From positions 1 to 52,313 of the forward strand of contig JAPKDW010000003.1 of NCBI GenBank assembly GCA_028822375.1: 52,313 nucleotides of DNA. Direction: 5' to 3'. The translations under genes were made by a program, and so were the position numbers. The stretch comes from Opitutaceae bacterium (lineage in GTDB: Bacteria > Verrucomicrobiota > Verrucomicrobiia > Opitutales > Opitutaceae). Within the stretch, counting starts at the first letter, position 1. Each line of letters opens with the position of its first letter. The notes under the pieces are model-generated. The model did not search any database. It had not been told where the DNA came from and saw only the letters and a list, made by a program, of their open reading frames with translations. Positions 1-9,900 of the stretch are shown piece by piece.

Positions 1-1341
1 GCCCGATACTCCTCGGGCAACCAAGTCCGGTCCCAATGCTCGAGCAAGCATTTCTTTTTCACCAGGACCACCACTCAGGAAAAAACCTGTAATCATCGTT
101 TCATCCCCAGTTCCAGCGATTCCTCGAGTGGATATATTGACGAGACGAGCAGCCTTCTCAATAGCAAATAGTTCGCCTCCCAACGAAGTGGCCGTCCCAT
201 CGGGATTCGTCGCGCTAAGCGTATAAACTCCGCCATCCGCCTCGGCAAATGATGCTATTGCATAAGTCGACTGCGTAGCTCCAGTAATCGGGTTACCGTC
301 CAAATTCCACTGATACGTTGCATCACCCTCGGAAACAACAGTCGCCGAAACCATTGTAGATCGGCCTATTTCCACCGCGCGATTCATTGGACGGCTCGAA
401 AACCCAGGAACGTCTGAAACAATCTGAGCGGCGAATGTCTTTTCGAAAGAGTTTCCCTCCGTATCCATTGCTGAGACGCTAATCGTAGCCGATCCCAAAA
501 AGGTATCATTAGGCGCAACCGTCAAAACCGACCCGCTTAAAGTAGCTTCCACTATTCCAGCAGACGAACTGCCAACAGTGAAACTGATCATGGAATCACT
601 ATCCCCAACTTCCGGATACATGGAAACTCGCTTTGCCTCCACGAGCTCCGCCATCAAGTCTACTGCCACATCATCGTCGACCCCACCAAGCATAGGAAAG
701 TCCGCAAACGGAAATCCGCTATTATCCAGTGTCAAAGTCCAGGTCGGAATATCCTCTATAACATCGGCCACATCCATCCCCGCCCCAATGACCCGCGCGA
801 AAACAGTGAACCCGCCATTTTGCGGATCCAAAATCGCCGAGTTATCCGCCATGCTAATGAAAAATCCGCTTGTGGCGCTATCAGGTTGATCCGCCAATTT
901 GGCCATCGACAAGGTTCCCCTAAGGTTCGACAAGGAAAACTCATTCACAACTGGATCACGCGTCAGAACCGGCACCAATGGAAGGGTCGCTGTAAAGCTG
1001 CCTCCTTGAATTACAAATCCCTCAATTGAACGATGAATGATCGTATTGTTGTAAGAGTCATCATCCACATAACTCAAGAAGTTCGCCACGTTGAGTGGAG
1101 CGGCGGCGTCAAGCATCTCGATATTGATCGTCCCTTGATCGAAATCCAACTGCACGACCTGTCCGCTTACTCCATCAATCGTGAAATAATCGGCCAAGTC
1201 AATTTCCACGCCCGCTGCACCTAATGGAACGTCAAGATCCACAAAATCCTGGGTTTCTTCCAACTGAAACGTTTGCGCAAACAAGCTAGAGGATAAAAAA
1301 AGCGCCGACGAAGCGGCGAACGAGAATAAGAGGGTTTTCAT
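1..1341 (-). CDS. Secreted cyclophilin-type peptidyl-prolyl isomerase with Ig-like and verrucomicrobial C-terminal domains (partial, C-terminus off the window)
   Basis: The frame is open from an ATG at 1341 to the left edge (447 codons), so the C-terminus is missing. Residues 1-22 form a signal peptide ending near SLFAQT. A cyclophilin fold follows, with family-like motifs NVANFLSYV, IIHRSIEGFVIQGG, GTLSMAK, SATSGFFI and NGGFTVFARVI. The middle part has a cadherin/Ig-like stretch (SFTVGSSSAG..., then YQWNLDGNPITGA). The last residues visible (LVNISTRG, GTGDETMI, RALGPDLVARGVSG) match a domain common in secreted Verrucomicrobia proteins. Inference: it is exported and either speeds prolyl isomerisation outside the cytoplasm or uses the fold for binding. 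Whether the active-site Arg/Phe set is complete was not checked. The gene points away from the rest of the window. Confidence 0.85.
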   Translation of the reverse strand, partial: MKTLLFSFAASSALFLSSSLFAQTFQLEETQDFVDLDVPLGAAGVEIDLADYFTIDGVSGQVVQLDFDQGTINIEMLDAAAPLNVANFLSYVDDDSYNNTIIHRSIEGFVIQGGSFTATLPLVPVLTRDPVVNEFSLSNLRGTLSMAKLADQPDSATSGFFISMADNSAILDPQNGGFTVFARVIGAGMDVADVIEDIPTWTLTLDNSGFPFADFPMLGGVDDDVAVDLMAELVEAKRVSMYPEVGDSDSMISFTVGSSSAGIVEATLSGSVLTVAPNDTFLGSATISVSAMDTEGNSFEKTFAAQIVSDVPGFSSRPMNRAVEIGRSTMVSATVVSEGDATYQWNLDGNPITGATQSTYAIASFAEADGGVYTLSATNPDGTATSLGGELFAIEKAARLVNISTRGIAGTGDETMITGFFLSGGPGEKEMLARALGPDLVARGVSG

Positions 1342-1464
1342 AAATCAGATGAGATATTTCTAACGAGACACACTTGCCCGCACACCTATACGAGTCGAAC
1401 TGGCTCGCGGTTTCACGAATTCGAAACGAGAAAGAGCAGCAAATTCCTCAAATTAATCAAGGAA

Positions 1465-2071
1465 ACAACACATCTACTTTCACTTCGAGCAGACGCTCTC
1501 GACGAAGCCAAAAGGATCGAATGCCCTATCCATCGAATCAGCCAGGGCAGCGGCATCCAGATGCTCAGTGACTAACAGATTCGAACCTTTGCGAAAATGA
1601 GGGGCCCTAACGTCGAAGTTTGTCTGTTTACAACCCCACGCGCAAATTTCGATACAGGCGGACTGTGGAACGCGCCCGCGGGTAAACTCATCCAATGGCA
1701 AGTCCGCGGAGCCGATACCATAAACGTCTCGACCGATCTCTCAACACCCCAACTCAGCGCCATACGTCAAGCCATAGAGGTTCCTCTTGATATATGTAGA
1801 AGCGCCTGATGGCCTTGGAGGATACGTCCGCCACTTTAAAGCCCCCGATTTTGTCCGATTCGCTGCTCCTATTCATGCGAAGCTTGGCCTACGTAATTCA
1901 GCCGACATCTACCTCTACGGAAAGCAGCTCGAATCCGTCTCCCTAAAACTCACTCAAGAACGCGTCCGTCGAAGCAAACTCGTATTCGATCTCATTCAGC
2001 GAAAAATGCCAGACGCAGTAATATCAGAAGTCGGGATAAAGCAGGAAGACCTTGCCGTTCCCATTTCATAA
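1465..2071 (+). pseudogene. Decayed peptidase U32-family-like gene (in-frame stop, frameshift, probable internal deletion)
   Basis: Frame 1 reads ADALDEAKRIECPIHRISQGSGI and then meets TAA at 1573-1575. It continues in the same frame with VEVCLFTTPRANFDTGG and ADTINVSTDLSTPQLSAIR. Near 1780-1795 the homology jumps to the next frame: YVEAPDGLGGYVRH, KLGLRNSADIY, LTQERVRR, ending DLAVPIS. From memory these blocks occur in this order in U32-family proteins of roughly 300 residues (HRISQGSG, then a TDLS-PQL block, YVEAPD-LGGFVRH, KFGLRNAP, a LAVP tail). The distance between FTTPRANFD and ADTINVSTDLS is far shorter here than in those proteins, suggesting a deletion. The left limit is approximate. 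The 94-residue open frame at 1787-2071 starts with TTG and would be only the C-terminal piece. Confidence 0.6.
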
Positions 2072-2184
2072 AAAGCCAATATTCGCTAGAACGCATTCTT
2101 TTGCAAAGGAGCATTGAATTTACCAGATAATCCGCATTGGTTGAGAGGGATTCTACACTCGACTTCAAAACCCTTCATTACGTC

Positions 2185-3777
2185 ATGGAAATTTCAGGAA
2201 CCTCAATCATCGGCTTCAGCTCCGCTCCGCAAAGCGACACATCAATCAAAGCTGTCGATCCTTCAACCGGACTGGAAATCGAACCGTCCTTTTACAACGC
2301 GGAATCGGAGATCGTCGAACAAGCAGCAACTCTAGCCAGCCAGGCGTTTCTCGTCTACAGCAAGAAGAGCAGCCATGAACGCGCCTCATTTCTCAATGAA
2401 ATAGCGACTCAGATTGAATCGATCGGTGCGGCTTTGGTCACCCGAGCGATGCAGGAAACCGGTTTGCCGGAAGGACGGATCAAAGGCGAAACCGGACGTA
2501 CAACCGGACAGCTTCGTCTCTTTGCCTCTTTGATCGAAGACGGTTCATGGACCCAAGCCAGAATCGAAACGGCCCTGCCCGACCGATCGCCTTTGCCCCG
2601 GCCCGACATCCGCTCAATGTCTCGTCCTCTGGGTCCCGTCGTTGTGTTCGCAGCCAGCAACTTTCCCCTCGCGTTTTCTACCGCAGGTGGCGACACCGCT
2701 TCGGCTCTCGCATCCGGATGCCCAGTTATCGTCAAAGCCCATTCCTCTCACCCCGGTACTGCTGAGCTAATCGCACGCGCTGTACAAAAAGCGGCCAAAA
2801 TAACCGGGATGCCTGATGGCGTATTCAGTCTCCTATTCGGAGGCGGCCGCACCGTAGGTTCGGCCTTAGTAGCGCACCCGGCGATCAAAGCGGTTGGTTT
2901 TACCGGATCCACCGCTGGCGGCACTGCTCTGATGGAAGTCGCAGCTAAACGACCGGAGCCGATTCCCGTTTATGCCGAAATGGGAAGCGTAAACCCAATC
3001 GTCCTACTTCCAGAAGCCGTGGCTCACAATGGCGACGCGATTGCTGCCGGTCTCCACATTTCGGCAACCATGGGAGTCGGCCAATTCTGTACGAACCCTG
3101 GTGTTGTATGCATCAAGAAAGACGCGTCGGGCGATGCGCTTGTCGATCATTTCGTCGAGAAGATGAAAGACACTGCCGCCCAAGTAATGCTAAATCCTAC
3201 AATTCACCGCGCCTACAAAGATGCTCTGTCTAAGATGCAAGCCAACAAGAGCGTTACGACACTTGTCTCCGGTTCCGCAGGCGACAATGACTCCCCCTGC
3301 TTAGGAACCGCTGCGGTATTCGAAGCGAGCGCCTCGTCGTTTCTAAAAGATGAATCCCTTAGTCACGAAATCTTCGGCCCAGGCACAACCCTTGTCCGTT
3401 GGGAAAATAAAGAAGATCTGCTCGCCATATTGGAAAGCCTACAAGGCCAGCTTACTGGAACGATTCACGCGAGCGGAACAGATTGGGAAAACCACGGCGA
3501 AATTTTGGAAATCCTAGAACGCAAGGTAGGACGTATTGTTTACAATAGTTTCCCAACGGGAGTCGAAGTATGCCACTCGATGGTCCATGGCGGTCCTTTT
3601 CCTGCGACCTCCGATGGACGCAGCACGTCAGTCGGCACGCATGCCATTTCAAGGTTCACGCGCCTCATTGCTTACCAGGACAGCCCACAATCGCTTCTCC
3701 CCGATGAACTGAAAGATGGAAACCCACTTAGGATCGTACGTCTCGAAAACGGAAAAACCGTTGAAGCGACGATCTAG
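2185..3777 (+). CDS. Aldehyde dehydrogenase (NADP+), alpha-ketoglutaric semialdehyde dehydrogenase type
   Basis: This is a 530-residue ALDH-superfamily enzyme. The start ATG at 2185 (MEISGTSIIG) fits the family N-terminus better than the upstream TTG at 2137. Motifs seen: the cofactor-binding segment GPVVVFAASNFPLAFS, the turn GFTGSTAGG, the general-base region YAEMGSVNPIV with its Glu, and the catalytic cysteine in GVGQFCTNPG. The length and the FCTNPG context fit the KGSADH-like branch, which oxidises 2,5-dioxopentanoate to 2-oxoglutarate at the end of pentose, glucarate or hydroxyproline degradation. No other gene of those pathways is nearby, so the physiological substrate is uncertain. 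The gene stands alone, downstream of a pseudogene and convergent with the RND operon. No Shine-Dalgarno sequence is visible. Confidence 0.85.
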   Translation: MEISGTSIIGFSSAPQSDTSIKAVDPSTGLEIEPSFYNAESEIVEQAATLASQAFLVYSKKSSHERASFLNEIATQIESIGAALVTRAMQETGLPEGRIKGETGRTTGQLRLFASLIEDGSWTQARIETALPDRSPLPRPDIRSMSRPLGPVVVFAASNFPLAFSTAGGDTASALASGCPVIVKAHSSHPGTAELIARAVQKAAKITGMPDGVFSLLFGGGRTVGSALVAHPAIKAVGFTGSTAGGTALMEVAAKRPEPIPVYAEMGSVNPIVLLPEAVAHNGDAIAAGLHISATMGVGQFCTNPGVVCIKKDASGDALVDHFVEKMKDTAAQVMLNPTIHRAYKDALSKMQANKSVTTLVSGSAGDNDSPCLGTAAVFEASASSFLKDESLSHEIFGPGTTLVRWENKEDLLAILESLQGQLTGTIHASGTDWENHGEILEILERKVGRIVYNSFPTGVEVCHSMVHGGPFPATSDGRSTSVGTHAISRFTRLIAYQDSPQSLLPDELKDGNPLRIVRLENGKTVEATI

Positions 3778-3786
3778 CGCTCTATC

Positions 3787-3807
3787 GTAGAAGCCACAGG
3801 CTTCTAC
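3787..3807. terminator. Perfect 9-bp inverted repeat between convergent genes
   Basis: GTAGAAGCC and GGCTTCTAC flank a 3-base loop, between the end of the aldehyde dehydrogenase gene and the last RND gene, overlapping the TAG stop of the latter (3804-3806). The following T run is short (TTT on plus), so it is a weak intrinsic terminator at best. It may protect both transcripts' 3' ends, or be a degenerate palindromic repeat: GTAGAAGC also occurs in the REP-like element near 44.7 kb. Confidence 0.45.
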
Positions 3808-6800
3808 TTTCGACCAAGGACCGCCTTGACTGTATCCCTAAACCAATTACGCATATCATCTAATATCGCGTAAAAGATCGGAACCACGATCAAAGCAAGG
3901 ACGGTCGAAACCATCAGACCGCCAACCACTACCCGACCCAATGGGGCATAGGAAATATCCATCATTTTAGACCCGCCAATGGCAACCGGAATCATCCCGC
4001 ACATCGTAGTTAGGGAGGTTACCCAGATAGGTCTGAAACGTCTCCTGCTGGCTTCCATCAATGCCGCGTTTCGCGCCATGCCACCTGCCATGAGACGCTG
4101 AGAGAGATCGACAAGGACAATACCGTTGTTCACGACAACGCCAATCAAGATCATTGCGCCCATTCCCGCCATTCTATCGAAGGAGGTATCGGTCACCACC
4201 AGCATCCACACAACGCCAATCCCCGCCATTGGCACGGTAATGATGACCGCCAGCGGCATGATGAATGACTCGAAGAGTACGCCCATCAGGAAGATCACGA
4301 ATATGAAGATCAACGCCAGGGCGAATTGCAGCTCCTTATTTTCCTCCTTTTCTTTTCGCATGCTGCCGCCTCGGTCCCACTTGTAGCCGCGCGGCATTTC
4401 AAGGCCTTGCATCAAGTTTTCAACGTCGGCATTGGTTTTTCGAACATCATCCGTCTCCATCAATGCCTTGATACGCGTGTTCGTTTTGCGGTCGTAGCGG
4501 CGGATGGTTTGAGTGGCAGCTCGAAAGCTCAGATGGGAAATCGCATCTAAAGGAACCTCGACTCCAGCGTCCGACTTGAAACGCAATTTGCTTAGTTCCG
4601 TCAGCGTTTCCCGATCCTCTTCGCGCAAGCGAGCCTGGATATTAATCTCCCGGCCATCTTCGGTATAGAAGCGACCGACATTAGTCCCGCGCATCGCAGA
4701 AGCAATCGAACTCGAGACGTCCTGCGTACTGATGCCCAATTGCTGAGCCTGCTCGCGATCCATGTGGATGCTGAGCTCTTGCTCGTTCTGCTCCACATCT
4801 AGCTCCAGTCCCACCAGCTCTGGAATACTTTGCAAACGGCGCACGACCTCTTCGCCCAGACCGAACAACGTTTCCGTGTCTTCCCCGTAAAGGTACACAT
4901 AGAAGGAACGCGTATTATCTGATGAACTACTCGTACGATAACGAGTCTTCAGCCCAGGAGGAAGGTCAAAGCGTTCCCCAAAATCCTTCATAATGTCCCC
5001 GCGACTCATTTTATCCTCCGGAGCCCTCCCCGCGAGATCGAGAATTCCGAGGCGAGCGACCTCGTACCAGGCCAACGTCTCGATCTTCATATTCAGACGA
5101 ATATACATCGTCCGATCGCTGTAATAAGAGGAGTAGGAATCAAAATCATAGAGCTCTCGATTATCCTCGAGAAAAGTCTCCACCTGACCAACCCACCCCC
5201 CGACTTCCTCCTTGGTAACGCCACCGGGAAGTTCGAAACTAACGTAGACATAGCTTCCGCTGCTCTTGCCATCTCGGCGATCGATCCATTCCTCTACGAT
5301 CGGAATCGATGACGCGGCTACCAAGGACAGGAGTATCAGCATCGCGAAGTAGCGATCCTGAATTGCTCTACGCAATACGAACTGATAAACTCGCCCGATT
5401 CTTCCTCCGGCTTTATGAGAAGCCTGTCGCGCCGGTTTTGCCGAAAAGGTTTTGCTCGCTAATGGAATCAGAAGCAAAGCAATCACCAATGAGGCTCCAA
5501 GAGCTGCGATCACCGGAATTCCAATACGGTAAAAGTAAAACTGCACCTCGGTTCCGGACTTCATCAACAGCAGGGGAATGAAAACGGCCACCGTTGTCAG
5601 AGTCGCCATGATGATGGCTAAGCCAATTTCGCTAGCCCCTGCCAAGGCGCTCTCTCTGGGACTCATTCCCTCTTCGCGCTTGGAGTAGATATTCTCGACC
5701 ATCACAATCGCGTTATCCACAACGAGACCTACCGCCAGAAGCAGCCCCATCATGGTCAAGACGTTCATCGTCCAGCCTATAAAATAGAGCACGATAATCG
5801 AACAAAGGAGGGACAAGGGAATAGCCATCGCGATGGTCACGGCGATGCTCAAGGAGCGAAGGAAACAGATCAAAACGATGAAAGAGAAAATACCTCCCCA
5901 GAGGGCTGTCATCTTCAGGTTGTTCACCGATTCCCGAATATACTGCCCTTGGTTTTTGAAGATACTGAACTCAATGCCGCCCCATCGTTTCGCGTTGGAA
6001 AAACGATTGAACACCTTTAGGACCTCGTCGCAGATCTGCACGATGTTCGCATCGGATGACCGCGTAATCTCCACGCCATAAGCATTTCCTCCATTCAAAC
6101 GCCACGTCCCGTAACCATCCAGATCACCGATATAAATCTCTCCGAGATCCTTCAATCGAATCCCGGTTTTCGCATCGACTACAAACTCTTCCAAGATGCT
6201 CAAATCCTCAATTCGTCCCACCGACCTGACCATGAAATTTTGTCCGCCTTCGGTCACCCGTCCCGCGCTCAGATTCAAGTTGTCGTTCCTTAGGGCGCTC
6301 CCGAGTCGATTGATATCGATGTCATGGGCGCGCAGTTTTTCCTGATCCAAGGAGATCCTAACCTCCTTGTAGCTCAATCCCTTGACATCCACGTCCCCCA
6401 CGCCATCGATGCGCTGCAAGGCCGGCCGAAAATAGCGTTCTATGAAAAACTCTGGATTATCGATCCCATCCCCCAAGGTCATGGCCGCGAAGAGAATCTC
6501 CTCGTCGTCCTCGTCATAGCGATAAACGGTAATCTCTTCGACTTCATCCGGCATCTCAGGGAGAACGCGGTCCATCCGGTCTTTGATCTCCGCGTAAGCC
6601 TCGTCCATGTCCACATCGTTGTGAAAGTAGACATAGGCCCGGCCTTGAGTGCCATAAGATCGGGTATAGAGCCGTTCAACTCCACTCACCGACCCCAAAG
6701 CATCTTCCAACGGTTCGACGATCTTATCGAGAACGTCCAGAGGAGTTGAGTTCTGGTAATAGGCCCGCACCATCAAGCGCTTTTCCTCCTGCCCGGCGGG

Positions 6801-6929
6801 CATGAGCTCGATGGGAATCCGCGTATAGGCGATCACTCCCAAGACAAGTATCATCAGCAACCCCATCAGCACCGTCACCGGACGGTTGACGGATATCGTG
6901 GGAAGTAGACTGTACCTGGGCTTGGACAT
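3804..6929 (-). CDS. RND-family efflux permease (second of two)
   Basis: This 1041-residue inner-membrane transporter has the AcrB/MexB length and order: a short N-terminal tail (VNRPVTVLM), TM1, porter loop, TM2-6, TM7, second porter loop, TM8-12. The TM4 motif reads LAVGLVVDNAIVMVENI, so the usual Asp-Asp pair is Asp-Asn. In the C-terminal half, GVVVNNGIVLVDLSQ lacks the TM10 lysine of AcrB; both variants are known in non-proteobacterial RND pumps. It is expected to use the proton gradient to move amphiphilic compounds across the envelope. It starts 9 bases after the upstream permease gene, so the two are co-transcribed and could form a heteromultimer like MdtBC; that is inference. Confidence 0.92.
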   Translation of the reverse strand: MSKPRYSLLPTISVNRPVTVLMGLLMILVLGVIAYTRIPIELMPAGQEEKRLMVRAYYQNSTPLDVLDKIVEPLEDALGSVSGVERLYTRSYGTQGRAYVYFHNDVDMDEAYAEIKDRMDRVLPEMPDEVEEITVYRYDEDDEEILFAAMTLGDGIDNPEFFIERYFRPALQRIDGVGDVDVKGLSYKEVRISLDQEKLRAHDIDINRLGSALRNDNLNLSAGRVTEGGQNFMVRSVGRIEDLSILEEFVVDAKTGIRLKDLGEIYIGDLDGYGTWRLNGGNAYGVEITRSSDANIVQICDEVLKVFNRFSNAKRWGGIEFSIFKNQGQYIRESVNNLKMTALWGGIFSFIVLICFLRSLSIAVTIAMAIPLSLLCSIIVLYFIGWTMNVLTMMGLLLAVGLVVDNAIVMVENIYSKREEGMSPRESALAGASEIGLAIIMATLTTVAVFIPLLLMKSGTEVQFYFYRIGIPVIAALGASLVIALLLIPLASKTFSAKPARQASHKAGGRIGRVYQFVLRRAIQDRYFAMLILLSLVAASSIPIVEEWIDRRDGKSSGSYVYVSFELPGGVTKEEVGGWVGQVETFLEDNRELYDFDSYSSYYSDRTMYIRLNMKIETLAWYEVARLGILDLAGRAPEDKMSRGDIMKDFGERFDLPPGLKTRYRTSSSSDNTRSFYVYLYGEDTETLFGLGEEVVRRLQSIPELVGLELDVEQNEQELSIHMDREQAQQLGISTQDVSSSIASAMRGTNVGRFYTEDGREINIQARLREEDRETLTELSKLRFKSDAGVEVPLDAISHLSFRAATQTIRRYDRKTNTRIKALMETDDVRKTNADVENLMQGLEMPRGYKWDRGGSMRKEKEENKELQFALALIFIFVIFLMGVLFESFIMPLAVIITVPMAGIGVVWMLVVTDTSFDRMAGMGAMILIGVVVNNGIVLVDLSQRLMAGGMARNAALMEASRRRFRPIWVTSLTTMCGMIPVAIGGSKMMDISYAPLGRVVVGGLMVSTVLALIVVPIFYAILDDMRNWFRDTVKAVLGRK

Positions 6930-6938
6930 TTGCTTACC

Positions 6939-9900
6939 TCAGACTTTGGCCCTGGCTCTGGCTGCCAAGGCAGCCTCCTCATCTACTTCAATCTTCCCGA
7001 AATCCATCAAAAGGTAGAGAGAAGGAATAACGACCAAGGTCAAAAAGGTCGATGAGGTCAGTCCTGAAATAACCGTAATAGCCAAAGGCACTCGAATTTC
7101 GGAACCCTCCCCGATCCCCAAGGCCATTGGAATCAAGCCCAGCACCGTGGTCATGGTAGTCATGAGGATCGGCCTGAAGCGAGCCATGCATGCAGTCTTT
7201 ACGGCGTCTACTCTCTCTCTTCCCTGACGTCTCAAATTATTGATGTAATCCACCAAAACAATCGCATTATTGACCACGATACCCGCCAGCATTATCAAGC
7301 CTATAAAGACCAAGATGTTGAGCGACCAACCGCCGAGGAAAAGCGCCATCACGACTCCGATGATTGCCAAAGGAACCGAGAACAGAATAAGAAGGGGGTG
7401 GAGCAGCGACTCGAACTGGCTAGCCATAACGATGTAGACAAGGAAAAGAGCCAGAGCCAAAGCAAAGAGCAGGCTATCGATCGATCGCTTCATTTCGGCG
7501 GCCTGCCCCGCCACTTCATAGTCGAAACCTGCGGGAAAGCCGAGATCGAACATCGCTTCTTCAATGCGCAAGGTCGCTTCCGACAGATCTATACCATCCA
7601 CATTCGCCGTCACTACTGCGCCGCGCTGACGGTCGATGTGCCGAATCTCATTGGGCCCTTCGCGCACCTTCAGCTCCGCGATTGCGGAAAGGGGGATCGA
7701 AATCGCTCCGCGTGGATTCACGACGAGCTGCCGAAGCTCGTCCAAGCCCATTCGATCGTCCTCGTCGAGACGTACCAAAATATCGATCTGGCGGTCTCGC
7801 CTCTGGAACTCTGTGGGAATCTGTCCCTGAATTTTATTCCGAACCAGCTCCGCTACGGTTTTTAGCTGCAGATCCAACTGGGCCAAGCGCTGACGATCGT
7901 ATATGATCTGCACTTCCGGGTTCCCTTTCTGGATGCTCGAGCGCACATCCACGATACCAGGAATAGACCGCATCGCTCCGACAACGGAAGCGCTGACATC
8001 CTTCATTTGCGCTAAGTCATGCCCGTAGAGTTCGATCTCGATCGGATCCTTCACCGTAATAAGTTCCGGATACGTGATTTCCACTTCTAAATCCGGGATC
8101 TCCCAAGCGTACGCTCTCAGTTCATCCAAGACCAGCATTTCCGATTCCGATGTAGAACCGCTCTCCAATATGACCGTCACCGAAGCGGTATTCTCCCCTT
8201 CATCCGATCCGCTCGATGCACTCCCATCCGATCCTACCTTAACCGCCGTGCGAGCGATATCCGCAATAGTCAAGGCCACTTCTTCGATCTCGCGTGCGAT
8301 CCCTCCCGTTTGCTCGATCGGAGTACCCACTGGCATCTTCAGCTCCACATTGAACTCCCCTTGATGAACTTGAGGAATCAGCTCGCTACCCAGTCGAGGG
8401 AAAACAAATACAATCGTCAGGACAAACGCCGCGAACATTCCTCCCACGACGAACATCTTATTATTCAAAGCCCAATCCAACAGCCCTTTGTACAGGGCTC
8501 TAACTGCTCCAAAAGCCTTATCAAAGAGGTCCAACAACGGCTGAATCACTTTCAGAATCAGTGTCCCAATCCATACGAACACGCCAACAACCAATAACAA
8601 AGCCCTGAATACTAAGGATGCGATTCTTCCGATCACGCACATCGCCACTCGAAATGGAAGCGACAACAGGAAAATCGAAAGCATCGCGGGGAAAAGGATC
8701 CACCCAAGCATGCTCAGTCCAACGGGCGATTTCCTCAACCATCGGTAGTAAGCCAGGACCGAAGCGGTGAATTTCCGCCAAGAATCGGCAAAGAAAGCCA
8801 AACTCCACCATGGCGTATCATCTTCCCTCTCTCCTTCCGGCTCATCGCTATCGAACCTGCGAGAAGCCAACATTGGAATAAAGTATAAGGCCACCATCAG
8901 CGAGGCTAGCAGCGAAAACACGACCGTTAGTGACATATCGCCAAAGATCTGGCCAGCGACGCCCTCCACAAAGACGATGGGAAAGAACACCGCAATTGTC
9001 GTTAAAGTGGACGCGATCACGGCGCCTCCAACTTCTGCGACGCCTCGCACAGCTGAATCGACAAAACTGTCCCCCTCTTCCCGGCAACGAAAGATACTCT
9101 CCAACACCACAATCGAGTTATCCACTAGCATTCCGACCCCAAGAGCCAATCCACCCAAGGAAATGATATTCAAGGAAACGCCCGCCAGCTGCATCGGAGC
9201 AAAGGTAACCACAATGGAAACCGGAATCGTGATCCCGATGATGGCCGTATGCCCCACGTTACGCAGGAAAAGAAAAATCACAAAGACCGCGATGCCACCG
9301 CCCACAATAGCGTTACTCTTCACGTCTTCGATAGACTGTTTGATAAAAGTGGATTGATCGGTCAGCACTTCCAATACGCAACCGTCAGGGAGCATGTAGC
9401 CGACGAAACTGGTCATCGCGCGCCGCTTTAGCGTCGCCTCGGCAGATTTGCGCCGCAGCTCGCTCAGCTCCGCCGAACTCATGCGACGATCCGCATTCAT
9501 CTGCGGTTTGTCGAAATCCTCACCCTCGAGCTCGAGCTGCTCCACATAAGCCTGCTGCTCCGGTAGGCCTATGAGGCGGTCTCGCACTCGCTGAGCCACT
9601 CCGACTATATTAGCATCCGCCTCCTTGTAGATCTCGATTTCAATACTGGAGCGGCCATTCACCAACGTTTCGATCTCGATTTCCTTGTGGCTCTTTTCAA
9701 CGTCGGCGATATCGCTCAAAAAGACATTCACTCCGTTTTTCCGAGCCACTACGATAGCTTTGATTTCCTCAATTGATTTGAACTCGTTCAAAGTGCGAAT
9801 CGAGTAGCGGAATCGTCCTTCGTAGAGCTGCCCTCCCGGCAAATTAACGTTATTCTGCGCCAGCCTTGTATTGATTTGCTGAATATCGAGATTCATGGAA

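Noticed and set aside
1579-1600. GATTCGAACC-like string resembling a tRNA T arm
   Set aside because: No matching acceptor or anticodon stems nearby; it lies within the U32-like pseudogene.
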